DNA from: Alphaproteobacteria bacterium
GTDB taxonomy: Bacteria; Pseudomonadota; Alphaproteobacteria; SMXS01
Direction: 5' to 3'
NCBI GenBank assembly: GCA_028284945.1
Contig: JANQQJ010000004.1
Location: 17,928-81,927 of the forward strand
DNA: 64,000 nucleotides
The notes below the pieces were generated by a model, which saw only the letters and a program-made list of their open reading frames with translations, searched no databases and was not told the DNA's origin. Of the stretch, positions 45,558 to 54,374 are shown in pieces (the first letter of the stretch is position 1; each line of letters begins with the position of its first letter). The position numbers and the translations under genes are program-made.

Positions 45558-46847
45558 CTAAACCTGGCTGGTGCCAGCCTCTCCATTGGGCGCGTCACGT
45601 ACCGTAAGGAGCATTAACGCCCCAAGGGCGAAAAAGACGACGATCACGGCGACGCCGGCACGCTGGCTGTCAAAGGACTCGGTCATGCGGGCAAACAGGA
45701 AGGGGCCGAGAAACACCGTTGCCTTGCCGGACAAGGCGTAGAGCCCGAACATCTCTGCCTGCATGTCTGCCGGCGCCAGCCGCGACAAAAACGTGCGGCT
45801 GGCCGCCTGGGCCGGCCCGACAAAAAGACCCAGGCCCAGAGCCACAATAACAAACCAAAGCTGATCCGGCACGAAGAGCAGTGGTGTTCCAAAACCGATC
45901 AGACCGATCAATGACATCATCACGGTCCGCTTCGACCCCAGCCTGTCATCGAAAAAACCAAAAACAAAGGCGCCCAGCGCGGCGGTCACATTGAGCCCGA
46001 TGGCAAACAGCAAGATATCTGTTTCGGTCATGCCGAACGTGCCCGCCGCATAAAGGCCGCCGACGATGAACAGGGTGGCCAGACCGTCGCGGTAGAGCAT
46101 GCTGGCGAGCAGGAACCGCACCAGATTGCCGTAGCGCCGAACCTGCCTGAGTGTTTGCCACAGCTTGGCGAGACCATCGCAGACGGCGCCACGGAATGGC
46201 ACGTTTCGTGAAGGCGCATCGGGTGCAAACAAGAAAAGCGGCAGAGCCAGCGCCGCATACCAGATCGCGGCCAAGATCGCCGTTGCACGGACATTCTCGC
46301 CGTTTTCTTTGGACAGGCCAAACCATGGATCGGCGGGCTGGATGAATCCCACAAGCGCGATCGCAAGGCACAAGAGACCGCCGATATACCCCGCAGCCCA
46401 CCCCCAGCCGGACACCCGCCCAAGAAACCGTCGCGGCGCGGCGGTGGGCAACATCGCATTGTAGAAAACGTTGGAGAATTCGAAGCAGATATTAGCGATA
46501 ACGACCAAAGCAAGCGCCGTCGGCACAAACGCCGCGTCGGGCTCAGCAAACCACAGCAGTGCAGAGGCCAAAATCGTGATCGTGCTGAAGACGGCCAGCC
46601 AGGGTTTTCGCCGGCCAACCCGGTCTGAAATTGAACCAAAAACCGGGCTCAACAGGGCCGTCACCAACCCGGCCAGCGCCAGGGTATCGGCCCAGACGAC
46701 GCTGCCCGCGGTCGCATCGCCATAAATACCGCGGGCGAAATAGACGCTGAATACAAAGGTAATGATCAGCGTATTGAAAGCGGACATGCCTGAGTCGAAC
46801 AGGCACCAGCCGATAATGCCGCGCGTGGTCTTTGACGGCTCAGCCAA
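45558..46847 (-). CDS. MFS transporter, UMF1/Atg22-like family
   Basis: Has 429 residues with about 12 hydrophobic segments. The beginning GIIGWCLFDSGMSAFNTLIITFVF is the UMF1/Atg22 signature (WxxYDxxxxxx), and ISDRVGRRKPWL is the MFS motif A. Substrate unknown; Atg22 exports amino acids in yeast vacuoles. It is 18 nt behind the CoA-transferase gene and may transport the substrate of that pathway. Convergent with DUF533. Confidence 0.85.
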   Translation of the reverse strand: MAEPSKTTRGIIGWCLFDSGMSAFNTLIITFVFSVYFARGIYGDATAGSVVWADTLALAGLVTALLSPVFGSISDRVGRRKPWLAVFSTITILASALLWFAEPDAAFVPTALALVVIANICFEFSNVFYNAMLPTAAPRRFLGRVSGWGWAAGYIGGLLCLAIALVGFIQPADPWFGLSKENGENVRATAILAAIWYAALALPLFLFAPDAPSRNVPFRGAVCDGLAKLWQTLRQVRRYGNLVRFLLASMLYRDGLATLFIVGGLYAAGTFGMTETDILLFAIGLNVTAALGAFVFGFFDDRLGSKRTVMMSLIGLIGFGTPLLFVPDQLWFVIVALGLGLFVGPAQAASRTFLSRLAPADMQAEMFGLYALSGKATVFLGPFLFARMTESFDSQRAGVAVIVVFFALGALMLLTVRDAPNGEAGTSQV

Positions 46848-46865
46848 TGGCGCTAAATACCGGCA

Positions 46866-48053
46866 TCAGATCACGCCCTTTTCCCGCAACTCTGCGACCT
46901 CGCCAGCCGAGATCCCGAGTTCTTCAAGCAGATCATCTGTGTGCTCACCGCTGAGCGGTGCGCGATGACGAATTTCACCAGGTGTTTTCGACAGCTTGAC
47001 CTGGGTTTCCATAATGGGCGCCAACCCGTCGAGCCCGGGAAACTCGGTTGGTTTCAGCATGCCCGTGGCGTTGACGTGCTCGTCCTCCAGCACCTGTTGT
47101 GGCTTGAGAACCGGACCAGCGGGGATGCGCGCGCCCTCCAGCCCTTCGATGGCTTCGGCCACAGTACGCTCGCCTACCCAACGCTGCATACGCTCGCTCA
47201 AAATATGTCCGTGGTCGCCGCGGCTGACATCGTCTTTGAAGCGCGGGTCGGTGGTCCACTGCTCTTCCTCGCCCATCAGCCGCGCCCAGCGGCGGAACAG
47301 CGGGTCGGAAATCACATTGACCAGAATGGTGCCATCCTTGGCGTTATAGACGTCGGCGGGTCCCGCAGTTTGGGCCATATTGCCCGTTGGAATGCGGTTT
47401 GGCTTGGTCAACGCCTGTTCGATTAGCATTGCGTTGGAGAAGGTCATGCCGGTCCGCAACAGCGTGCCTTCGACGACCTGCCCCTCACCGGTCTTGTCCC
47501 GGTGCATCAGCGCCAGCAGAATCCCATAGGCTGAAACCAGTGCGGTGCCGAAATCGCAATAGGGTGACGCCGCGCGGACGGGTTTGTCTTCCCAGCCGGT
47601 CATATACATCGAGCCCGACATCGCTTGCGCGATGCCATCGAAGCCGACCCGCTGCGCATAAGGGCCTTCATGCCCGAAGGTCGACATGGTGGCCAGAATG
47701 ATGTCCGGCTTGATGGATTTCAGCGTCTCATAGTCCAGGCCCAGCTTCGGCAGGATCTCCCACGGCAAATTGGCGACAACCACATCGGCGGTCTTGACCA
47801 GCTTTTCCAGAACAGCGCGGCCCTCCGGTGTGCCGGAATTCAGCGTAAGCGACTTCTTGTTGCGATTGATCTGGAAGAACAACGGCCCCTCGCCGCTTTC
47901 GGCGACCGGCAACAGGAAGCGGTCTTCACTGCCGCCGACCTTGTCCATGCGGATGACTTCGGCACCAAAGTCCGCCAGCAATTGCCCGCAATAGGGCCCA
48001 GCGATGAACCGCCCGAAATCAAGAACCCGGATACCGTCTAGAACACCCTGCAC
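46866..48053 (-). CDS. Family III CoA-transferase (CaiB/BaiF)
   Basis: Has 395 residues. GIRVLDFGRFIAGPYCGQLLAD and FQINRNKKSLTLN (CoA contact) and the catalytic Asp in VGFDGIAQAMSG identify the family. The C-terminal PLSGEHTDDLLEELGI is also usual. CoA donor and acceptor unknown. It stands between an NAD(P)-binding oxidoreductase (75 nt upstream) and an UMF1 transporter (18 nt downstream), all on one strand. It is the second family member in the window. Confidence 0.92.
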   Translation of the reverse strand: MQGVLDGIRVLDFGRFIAGPYCGQLLADFGAEVIRMDKVGGSEDRFLLPVAESGEGPLFFQINRNKKSLTLNSGTPEGRAVLEKLVKTADVVVANLPWEILPKLGLDYETLKSIKPDIILATMSTFGHEGPYAQRVGFDGIAQAMSGSMYMTGWEDKPVRAASPYCDFGTALVSAYGILLALMHRDKTGEGQVVEGTLLRTGMTFSNAMLIEQALTKPNRIPTGNMAQTAGPADVYNAKDGTILVNVISDPLFRRWARLMGEEEQWTTDPRFKDDVSRGDHGHILSERMQRWVGERTVAEAIEGLEGARIPAGPVLKPQQVLEDEHVNATGMLKPTEFPGLDGLAPIMETQVKLSKTPGEIRHRAPLSGEHTDDLLEELGISAGEVAELREKGVI

Positions 48054-48128
48054 GCTGTCTTCCCCCTGTAGATTGGTTTGCCATTATGCAGGTATTGGCG
48101 AGCCGGGGAAGCGGTCGCAAAGCCTGGC

Positions 48129-48803
48129 CTAACGCCGCGCCCAATCCGTCAGGGCTTCATATTCCATGATCTCCTCTCCCGGTTCGCCGTCAAGCGTTGA
48201 CCCGATCAGCGCTTTGGCGACCGTGGCGGGGTAAATGCTGTGATACTTGCGCGCCGCGCCGCGCATGAACCCATCCAGAACCGGTGAGACCACCTTGGCA
48301 AGACTCTCGCCAATACGCCGGCCGTTATCCCGCGGCCCGCGTAACAGGCCGGGGCGGGCAATGGTGGTGCGTTCAAATTCGAGTTCCGAGACGGCCTCTT
48401 CCGTCTCGCCCTTGATCCGCAAATAGAAATTGCCGGAGCCCGCATTGGCGCCCACCGACGAGACCAGGGCCACCCGCGTCGCCCCGGCTGCCCGCGCCGC
48501 GCGGGCCACTGCGACCACATAGTCATGATCGACACGCCGGAACGCCTCCGGGCTGCCGGCGATCTTTTGGGTGGTGCCGAGACAGATATAGACATGATCG
48601 GCCTGCGGCAGTTCCCCGTCCTCGCACAGCGCGTCGAAATCCACCTGATGGACAATAACGCCGGTCCCCGGCGGATTGGTCGCACGGCGGCTCAAGACGA
48701 TGATCTGGCCATAGCGCGGTGACCCGGCAAGGCGGGCGACAACCTCACGCCCGACAATACCGGTGCCCCCGGCGACGAGTGCTGTGTATGGACCGTCTGT
48801 CAT
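48129..48803 (-). CDS. NAD(P)-binding atypical SDR (HTATIP2-like)
   Basis: Has 224 residues. The Rossmann motif VAGGTGIVGREV at 10-21 and the segment DHVYICLGTTQKIAG, with the central VSSVGANAGSGNFYLRIKGE, fit the atypical short-chain NAD(P)H-binding group near HTATIP2 (TIP30). A classical YxxxK is replaced by YLRIKGE. Substrate unknown. It heads a likely operon with the CoA-transferase and transporter genes. Confidence 0.85.
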   Translation of the reverse strand: MTDGPYTALVAGGTGIVGREVVARLAGSPRYGQIIVLSRRATNPPGTGVIVHQVDFDALCEDGELPQADHVYICLGTTQKIAGSPEAFRRVDHDYVVAVARAARAAGATRVALVSSVGANAGSGNFYLRIKGETEEAVSELEFERTTIARPGLLRGPRDNGRRIGESLAKVVSPVLDGFMRGAARKYHSIYPATVAKALIGSTLDGEPGEEIMEYEALTDWARR

Positions 48804-48855
48804 CCGGGCACGCTACGCCGAGAATGCGTTCGCCACCAGCCCTGGAATTGAACAA

Positions 48856-48876
48856 GGCGGACCCGATGGATCCGCC
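48856..48876 (-). terminator. Hairpin 3' of the metalloprotease gene
   Basis: GGCGGACC and GGATCCGCC pair in 8 of 9 positions. On the minus strand the hairpin is followed by CTTGTTCAATT, a modest T-rich tract. It lies 25 bp after the stop of the 48901-51141 gene. Confidence 0.45.
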
Positions 48877-48900
48877 CTGCACTATGCTACGCCCTGCCGA

Positions 48901-51141
48901 TCAAGCCAGATAGGTCGCCCCCACCCGTTTCAGACACCGTCCGGCCTTGTCCTTGACGGACTTGGCCGCGGTTTTGCTTTTGGCGCCGGAGAGAGAAGAC
49001 GCCAGGCTGTCGGTATAATATTTGAAGTCGACATAACCCAACGTCTTGGCCGCGCGTTCTGCATTATCAAACAACGCCTTGTTCAACTGCTCAGCACCTT
49101 CTTCGACCTTGGCACTGATTTCCTTGAACGCAGACCGCTCGGTCAATTCCGCCGTCGACGCGTCTTCTTCAATGTCGAGCACCTTGAAGTCACGGATCAA
49201 TGGCTTGGCAAGACAGATGCGCGCATGCACGGCCGCTTTTGACTTCGGCAACCGATCAACCAGTTCCTGCCAGGCGGCATTGCCGGATTCGAGCGCCATA
49301 GACCCGTCGAATGCCATCACCCGCCCCGGATCTTCGTTGAAGACGTCCTGGGCGACATATTCCTCGTCATAGCCCTGGGGCGGCGCCACACGAAGCTGGA
49401 TCGGCGCCGAGACAACGTCAAAGCCATCAATCTCCGTGGCGATCTGCACTGTATAGATGCCCGGTTCCGCCATATCCCAACCATTCAGGCCCGCCGAGAC
49501 AAACAACGATCCATAGCGGGACTCGCCGGCATTCAGCACTACCTTGTCCGGCTCGCGGCAATAGGTCGCAAACGGGGTCCACTGACGCGCCGGTTTACCG
49601 TTCTTCTTCAGAATGACGGTTAGATGCTCATAGTCATCCAGCAGATCAGACGCGACGATCTTCGGCTCACCGGAGATATTGGTCAGACGAAGCTCAAGCA
49701 CCACAGGCTCGAGGAAGTCAAAGATCGGCTGATCGCGGTTTACACTCACATCAAGCTGATATGCCGGTTCGGGCGAGATTTCGGCCTGCTGGAATCCATG
49801 GTCGTCAAACCAGTCAGCATTACCCATCTGCACAAACCGCTCCGGCGCGTGACGCATGAAGGTCAGTTCGTTGTCACTGAACCGATATTCAAAGTCAGAG
49901 AAGAACGACGTCTGCCCGCCCGACACAAAGTACGGATAGTTCATGAAGCTGCGCGCTTCAGGCTCGTTGGCCAGCGGGATCCACGGGGACCCCAATGCCT
50001 TTTGCCAGGAATGCGCCAGGTTAAACCCATGACCCATTTCATGCACCGCCGTCCAAAACCGCATCCTGCGGACCCAGGCAGCGCTATTGGGATCGCCGGT
50101 TGGCGCGTTGGAGATAAAGCTGTGCGAGAAAATCGCGGTGCCCTGCCGGTGATTGGGACCGATATCATCGAACATGATCCCACCAAGATTACTGCCTGCA
50201 TCATGCAGACGCGCGAACAACACCCACATGGCCCATTGCGGCCGGTTGGCAAAGCGCGACCAGTAGGTCTGCATGGCATCGTGCATTTCCGCATCGCTCC
50301 ATGTGCCGGTCGACCCGATGGGAATGACGTTGTCGCCGCTTCGTTTGACGTCAAAGCCACTGCGCCGGAACACGGTCTCTATCGACAGCGGCCCACAGCC
50401 CATGCTGGCCGGGCGGTTAGGGTGATCGCATGTGTTGATCTGCGTCACCGCCGTGGCGTTCGAGACCCGATCGAACTCAAACTCAACCGGATGAAAGTAG
50501 CGTGACTTGAAGCGGAAAATCCGCCGCCGGGACGCCCCGCCGCCGGTGAAGTCGACCGTGGCGCGTTTCTGGGAACTGATCCAAGAGCGGGTGGTGGTCA
50601 CGACAACATTGGTAAACGGAAAACTGGACGTGTTCCCATCCTTGTACCAGATCGTCCCGGTCCACCGATTCCGCCCGGCAGGCGACAGATTGGCGATCCA
50701 GTGCACCCGGGTTGCAAAGCCGGAATACACCGTCCCGCTGACCTGCATCTGAGGGTGGCTGCCGTCCACATCCAAACGAAGCTGTTCGCGCTGAAACCAC
50801 CAAGGATAAATCGGCGAGAGCGACGCTTCCGCACCGTCGTCGGCTTCAGCTTCCAGACCAACTGGTGAAGGGTCCGGCTGTGGCCTGGGGATGGGAATCG
50901 GGTCGCGTTCAATGGGGAGCGGTAACGGGCGCGGAATCGGCGTGGGCCGAAGGTAGGGCTGGTTCCATTCATAAAGTCCGCTGACCGTGACGAAGATCGG
51001 CCATAACGGTAATGGCTGCCTCGGTTGGAGAGGAACGGGTTGAATCCCCAAATCGGCCTCGGCGAATTCGGCCTCTTCACCCAAGGCCTCGACCGGTTCT
51101 TCAAAGATGTCACCTGATACGTCAAAACTGTCATCGGTCAT
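48901..51141 (-). CDS. Zincin metalloprotease-like protein with Pro-rich N-terminal segment
   Basis: Has 746 residues. The zinc motif HEMGHGFNLAH at 367-377 supplies three His and the catalytic Glu, and the Met-turn SFMNYPY (Met400) follows, so it is a metzincin-type protease. Residues 40-95 are a Pro/Arg/Ile-rich linker (RPTPIPRPLPLPIERDP). Residues 115-225 look like a beta domain. From 440 on there are Ig-like or beta segments and a Lys/Ala-rich helical tail. There is no signal peptide, so it may be exported another way. Family not recognised. The small partner gene lies 148 bp upstream. Confidence 0.72.
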   Translation of the reverse strand: MTDDSFDVSGDIFEEPVEALGEEAEFAEADLGIQPVPLQPRQPLPLWPIFVTVSGLYEWNQPYLRPTPIPRPLPLPIERDPIPIPRPQPDPSPVGLEAEADDGAEASLSPIYPWWFQREQLRLDVDGSHPQMQVSGTVYSGFATRVHWIANLSPAGRNRWTGTIWYKDGNTSSFPFTNVVVTTTRSWISSQKRATVDFTGGGASRRRIFRFKSRYFHPVEFEFDRVSNATAVTQINTCDHPNRPASMGCGPLSIETVFRRSGFDVKRSGDNVIPIGSTGTWSDAEMHDAMQTYWSRFANRPQWAMWVLFARLHDAGSNLGGIMFDDIGPNHRQGTAIFSHSFISNAPTGDPNSAAWVRRMRFWTAVHEMGHGFNLAHSWQKALGSPWIPLANEPEARSFMNYPYFVSGGQTSFFSDFEYRFSDNELTFMRHAPERFVQMGNADWFDDHGFQQAEISPEPAYQLDVSVNRDQPIFDFLEPVVLELRLTNISGEPKIVASDLLDDYEHLTVILKKNGKPARQWTPFATYCREPDKVVLNAGESRYGSLFVSAGLNGWDMAEPGIYTVQIATEIDGFDVVSAPIQLRVAPPQGYDEEYVAQDVFNEDPGRVMAFDGSMALESGNAAWQELVDRLPKSKAAVHARICLAKPLIRDFKVLDIEEDASTAELTERSAFKEISAKVEEGAEQLNKALFDNAERAAKTLGYVDFKYYTDSLASSLSGAKSKTAAKSVKDKAGRCLKRVGATYLA

Positions 51142-51289
51142 GTCACTCTCTCCTGTGCAGACTGTGGTTAAGGGAACACTTGTCTGTCCAAACCGGCGGG
51201 CCGGAGCACACGCAGGGGTCGTATCGGGCCAGATGCTGTACAGCAGTGCTGGTCCGGCTTGGTCCTCGCGTGAGCCCGGTATGGCTGGT

Positions 51290-51682
51290 TCAAAGATAGA
51301 GGAACGGCTGGTCCGAAACCTTTATGGTAAGTCCCCGTTCATCATCCAACGCAACACCGATGAAAGTTTCCTCGGATACGTCTACGTCTTGCTGGATTTT
51401 CAGGCCGCGGCCCGGCAACTCAACGCGAAAGCGGTGTGTGCCGGGGGAAACGGTCAGTTTTATGTTGGCAGCAAGACCGATTTGATAGCGTGTACTGACA
51501 GAGTCCTGATTGAATACCTCCTCTTCGTTCAAGAACACCTGAACGCGGTCATCATGGAATCCCTCATGCAGATCGACACCCAGTTCTGCCACTGGCGCGC
51601 CCCCATTACGCTGTTGCTGCTCTGATGTGTACGAGTCTATTCCCGAAGGACCCAAACGACCCGAACAACTATGAGTGTACAT
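51290..51682 (-). CDS. Small beta-rich protein encoded beside the metalloprotease
   Basis: Has 130 residues from ATG 51682 (TTG 51685 is possible). A Ser/Gly/Gln-rich start leads to a region of alternating strands (RVQVFLNEEEVFNQDS, NIKLTVSPGTHRFRVELPG and TFIGVALDDERGLTIKV). It has no signal peptide and no cysteine-rich or HTH element. The layout recalls small beta-sandwich inhibitor or adaptor domains. It is transcribed with the 48901-51141 gene. Function unknown. Confidence 0.55.
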   Translation of the reverse strand: MYTHSCSGRLGPSGIDSYTSEQQQRNGGAPVAELGVDLHEGFHDDRVQVFLNEEEVFNQDSVSTRYQIGLAANIKLTVSPGTHRFRVELPGRGLKIQQDVDVSEETFIGVALDDERGLTIKVSDQPFLYL

Positions 51683-51791
51683 CAAAGTGAAGATTCAGCC
51701 CATTGCTGAATAAAGGCCTTTTTGTGACATGGCAGATATTGTGGCTGGTTTCGGGTGACCTACCCTCTGTCGACCGGGTTAAGCTGTTGAG

Positions 51792-52400
51792 ATGACACCT
51801 GCATCAATTAAGGCAGCCCTGGATGACCTTGCCAGCCGCGACTCGGACGTTGCGGCCGCACTTGAACAGGTCGGCTATCCGGCGCCGCGCAACCGCAAAC
51901 CCGGATTTGCGACGCTGATGGGCATCATCGCCGGTCAGCAGGTTTCCACCCATGCCGCAACCGCCATCAGGGGGCGACTGGAACTGGCGGTGCAGCCGAT
52001 GAGCCCCGACGCATTTCTGGCTGTCGATGACGACGCGCTGCGCGCGGTCGGCCTTTCACGCCGCAAGATCGAATATGGCCGCGGACTTGCTGAAGCCATG
52101 ATGGACGGTCACCTGGACGCAAAACGCCTTCGCAAGCTGAATGATGCAGACATTTTGACCGAAATCACCGCCATTCGCGGTTTGGGCCGTTGGTCCGCCG
52201 AGATCTACATGATGTTCGCTCTGGGCCGTGCTGACATCTGGCCCGCAGAAGATCTGGCCATCCAGGAAGCGTTAAAACGCTTGAAAAACCTTGATGAACG
52301 CCCGGCCCGCGCCGCATCGGAAGACCTGATCGAGCACTGGCGCCCATATCGCGGCGTGGGCGCCCTGTTCCTGTGGCACTACTATGCCGGTGCGCCGTGA
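51792..52400 (+). CDS. DNA-3-methyladenine glycosylase 2-like (AlkA family)
   Basis: Has 202 residues. The HhH-GPD motif IRGLGRWSAEIYMMFALGRAD-type (hairpin then catalytic Asp in WPAEDLA) is intact, and FATLMGIIAGQQVSTHAA is the family helix upstream. It has no N-terminal domain of E. coli AlkA, resembling short AlkA proteins. It removes alkylated bases in repair. The stop overlaps the GTG of the exporter gene (TGA within GTGA). Confidence 0.9.
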   Translation: MTPASIKAALDDLASRDSDVAAALEQVGYPAPRNRKPGFATLMGIIAGQQVSTHAATAIRGRLELAVQPMSPDAFLAVDDDALRAVGLSRRKIEYGRGLAEAMMDGHLDAKRLRKLNDADILTEITAIRGLGRWSAEIYMMFALGRADIWPAEDLAIQEALKRLKNLDERPARAASEDLIEHWRPYRGVGALFLWHYYAGAP

Positions 52401-53308
52401 TCCAGACCTGGGTACTACTGACCTTCGCTGCGGCGTTCTTCCAGAACCTGCGCACCGCGCTGCAGAAGCGCGTCGCGGACGATATTGACGTGGTCGGCGC
52501 GACCTATGCCCGCTACCTGTTCGGATTTCCGCTTTCGATCCTTTACGCGGTAGTCATGTGGTCTTTATGGGATCAGCCCACCGCCACCCCCACATGGACC
52601 TTTCTACTGGGCTGCCTAATCGGCGGGGCGGCACAAATCCTCGCCACCGTACTCCTGGTCGCCAGTTTTCAACTAAGGAACTTCGCCGTCGCGACAACCT
52701 ACTCGAAGACAGAGGTCATTCAAACCGCGCTATTCAGCCTGATCATTCTGGGCGAAGGCGTCAGCGCTTTGGCGCTGATCGGCATCGTCATCAGCCTTAT
52801 GGGTGTGATCGCCATGTCGATGCATGGGCAAGCGGTCTCGATGCGCCTTTTATTGACCGGGTGGACCCAGCGGGCAGCGATCTATGGCATCGTGGCCGGC
52901 GGACTATTTGGAATCTCCGGCGTGTCGTTTCGCGGCGCTTCATTCGCGCTGGAAGGCGATGCCAACCCGGCGGTCCGCGCAGCGATGGTCCTGGCAGTCA
53001 CGAACACGGCACAAACCCTGATGATGACCGCCTGGTACGCCGCCCGCGACAGGGGTGGTCCGATGCGGGTGATTCGCTCCTGGCGCAGCACAGCGCCTGT
53101 CGGGATTACCGGCATGATGGGCTCTGTATTCTGGTTCACGGCCTTCGCCTATATGACCGTGCCTTATGTGCGCGCCGTCGGCCAGGTCGAGCTGATCCTG
53201 TCACTGCTGACATCTCGGCTATTCTTCAAGGAACGCATCAGCGGGGTCGAAATTCTTGGCATGACGCTCACCGTCATCGGGATTGTTGCTGTCTTGCTGG
53301 CACCATAG
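52397..53308 (+). CDS. EamA/DMT-family transporter
   Basis: Has 303 residues with about ten hydrophobic helices in two EamA halves, as in DMT exporters of 280-300 residues. GTG 52397 overlaps the glycosylase stop by 4 nt, which makes it the likely start (ATG 52373 also lies in frame inside the glycosylase gene). The segment TYSKTEVIQTALFSLIILGE corresponds to the TM4-TM5 block. Substrate unknown. Confidence 0.88.
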   Translation: MIQTWVLLTFAAAFFQNLRTALQKRVADDIDVVGATYARYLFGFPLSILYAVVMWSLWDQPTATPTWTFLLGCLIGGAAQILATVLLVASFQLRNFAVATTYSKTEVIQTALFSLIILGEGVSALALIGIVISLMGVIAMSMHGQAVSMRLLLTGWTQRAAIYGIVAGGLFGISGVSFRGASFALEGDANPAVRAAMVLAVTNTAQTLMMTAWYAARDRGGPMRVIRSWRSTAPVGITGMMGSVFWFTAFAYMTVPYVRAVGQVELILSLLTSRLFFKERISGVEILGMTLTVIGIVAVLLAP

Positions 53309-53409
53309 TGCGGATATCCGGGCCGGAAGATAAGGTACTGCCTAAAACTGCGCTCGCCCCTTCAGCGCAGATTGCTTATGGACCAGACCCGCGTTTTGAT
53401 CAAAATTGT

Positions 53410-53518
53410 CCATTCGGGTCGAGTGATCGGCGCGAAGCGGCGATTGTATCGAGACCCGGCCGATGGCTTCTCGATACACCACTTTCGCTGCGCTCAAGCG
53501 GCACTCGAAGCGAACGGT
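53410..53518. repeat. Degenerate palindromic repeat (GTATCGAGA type)
   Basis: Left arm 53410-53455 and right arm 53466-53518 are imperfect inverted copies sharing CCRTTCG, TCGAGTG and GTATCGAGA blocks. It fills the 221-bp gap between convergent genes. No gene is supported there. Confidence 0.6.
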
Positions 53519-53529
53519 GTAGTTTCTGA

Positions 53530-53973
53530 CTAGGCTGCTTCTGCCAGGCTCCAGGTTTTCTTCGTAACACCCCGAAGGATCACATAGAGCAACAGCCCGA
53601 GCGGCCCGGCCATCAAGGTGAGGATCAGGATGGGGATCATGATCCAGTGGCTGATGCCGTGACGTTTGGCGTCACGCGCCTCCCACGCACCGACGAACAT
53701 GTCAAAAACCAGGTAGTGTATCCAACCGGCCAGCATGCCGACGGGTGTCGCAAAACCTGCCATGACCCCTTCAAGCGATCCGAAATCACCGGCTGGGCTA
53801 TCGCCCGATATTGCGATCACCAGGAACGCGACATAGGCGGCGCCATAGATCAGCGGGATCAGTGCTGAATGCACCAGTGCCTCGGTAATCTTTGCATTGG
53901 GCAGAATAATCAACAGGGCCCAGAACGGCAGCACCCCAAAGTTGAATATCGAAAACAGTGTTTCGTAAGACAT
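53530..53973 (-). CDS. ABA4-like membrane protein
   Basis: Has 147 residues from ATG 53973 behind GAGAGGGGAG. Four hydrophobic segments lie at about 3-25, 30-50, 70-95 and 112-138. The pattern FWALLIILPNAKIT, HYLVFDMFVGAWEARDA and the final GPLGLLLYVILRG fit the ABA4-like family (DUF4281), whose plant member takes part in neoxanthin formation. Bacterial function is not established as far as I know. It is divergent from the ArsR-type regulator gene. Confidence 0.78.
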   Translation of the reverse strand: MSYETLFSIFNFGVLPFWALLIILPNAKITEALVHSALIPLIYGAAYVAFLVIAISGDSPAGDFGSLEGVMAGFATPVGMLAGWIHYLVFDMFVGAWEARDAKRHGISHWIMIPILILTLMAGPLGLLLYVILRGVTKKTWSLAEAA

Positions 53974-54004
53974 TGGCTCCCCTCTCTTCTTTGGTGGCGA
54001 CCGT

Positions 54005-54027
54005 AACACGGAACGAGAATCCGTGTT
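54005..54027. promoter_or_regulatory. Inverted repeat overlapping the sulfur operon -35 region
   Basis: AACACGGA (54005-54012) and TCCGTGTT (54020-54027) form a perfect 8-bp inverted repeat with a 7-bp centre. It lies between the divergent ABA4-like and ArsR genes and touches the -35 box. It may be a second regulator site. Confidence 0.45.
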
Positions 54028-54069
54028 GACTTATACATTCTAACATTCGTATATACGAATTTATGAATG
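54026..54069 (+). promoter_or_regulatory. Promoter and nested palindromic operator of the sulfur operon
   Basis: The -35 box TTGACT (54026-54031) and -10 TATATA (54050-54055) are 18 bp apart. A perfect 16-bp palindrome ATTC-GTATATAC-GAAT (54045-54060) covers the -10. Two further half-sites, CATTC (54036-54040) and GAATG (54065-54069), are placed symmetrically around it. The right one lies in the start codon region of the regulator gene at 54063. The transcript would start near 54062, so it may be leaderless. Confidence 0.75.
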
Positions 54070-54374
54070 AAAGAGCCAATCTTAGTCTGGAAGAGATGAC
54101 CGCCAATGCGGCCCGGGCGACGGAGTTTCTGCGGTCGCTGAGCAACCCGCACCGGCTGCTGATCTTGTGCCAGCTATCGCAAGGCGAAAAATCCGTCGGC
54201 GAGCTCTGCGAGATTTTGGACCTGCGCCAACCGACCCTGTCGCAGCATCTGGCGCGGCTGCGGGCCGAGGGGCTGGTCTCGACACGCCGGGACGGCACCG
54301 CGATCTTCTATTCGCTTGGGCGCGAGGACATCATCCCGGTGATCGAGGTGCTCTATTCGGTGTTCTGCAAATGA
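54063..54374 (+). CDS. ArsR-family regulator of the SqrR/BigR (persulfide-sensing) type
   Basis: Has 103 residues. The winged HTH includes SVGELCEILDLRQPTLSQHLARL. Cys36 in LILCQLS and Cys102 in the C-terminal VFCK are 66 residues apart, the same separation as the two sensing cysteines of SqrR (41 and 107). A third Cys (49) is not part of that pair. Sensing of sulfane sulfur is inferred. It likely represses its own operon through the operator over its start codon. ATGA overlap with the SulP gene. Confidence 0.82.
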   Translation: MNERANLSLEEMTANAARATEFLRSLSNPHRLLILCQLSQGEKSVGELCEILDLRQPTLSQHLARLRAEGLVSTRRDGTAIFYSLGREDIIPVIEVLYSVFCK

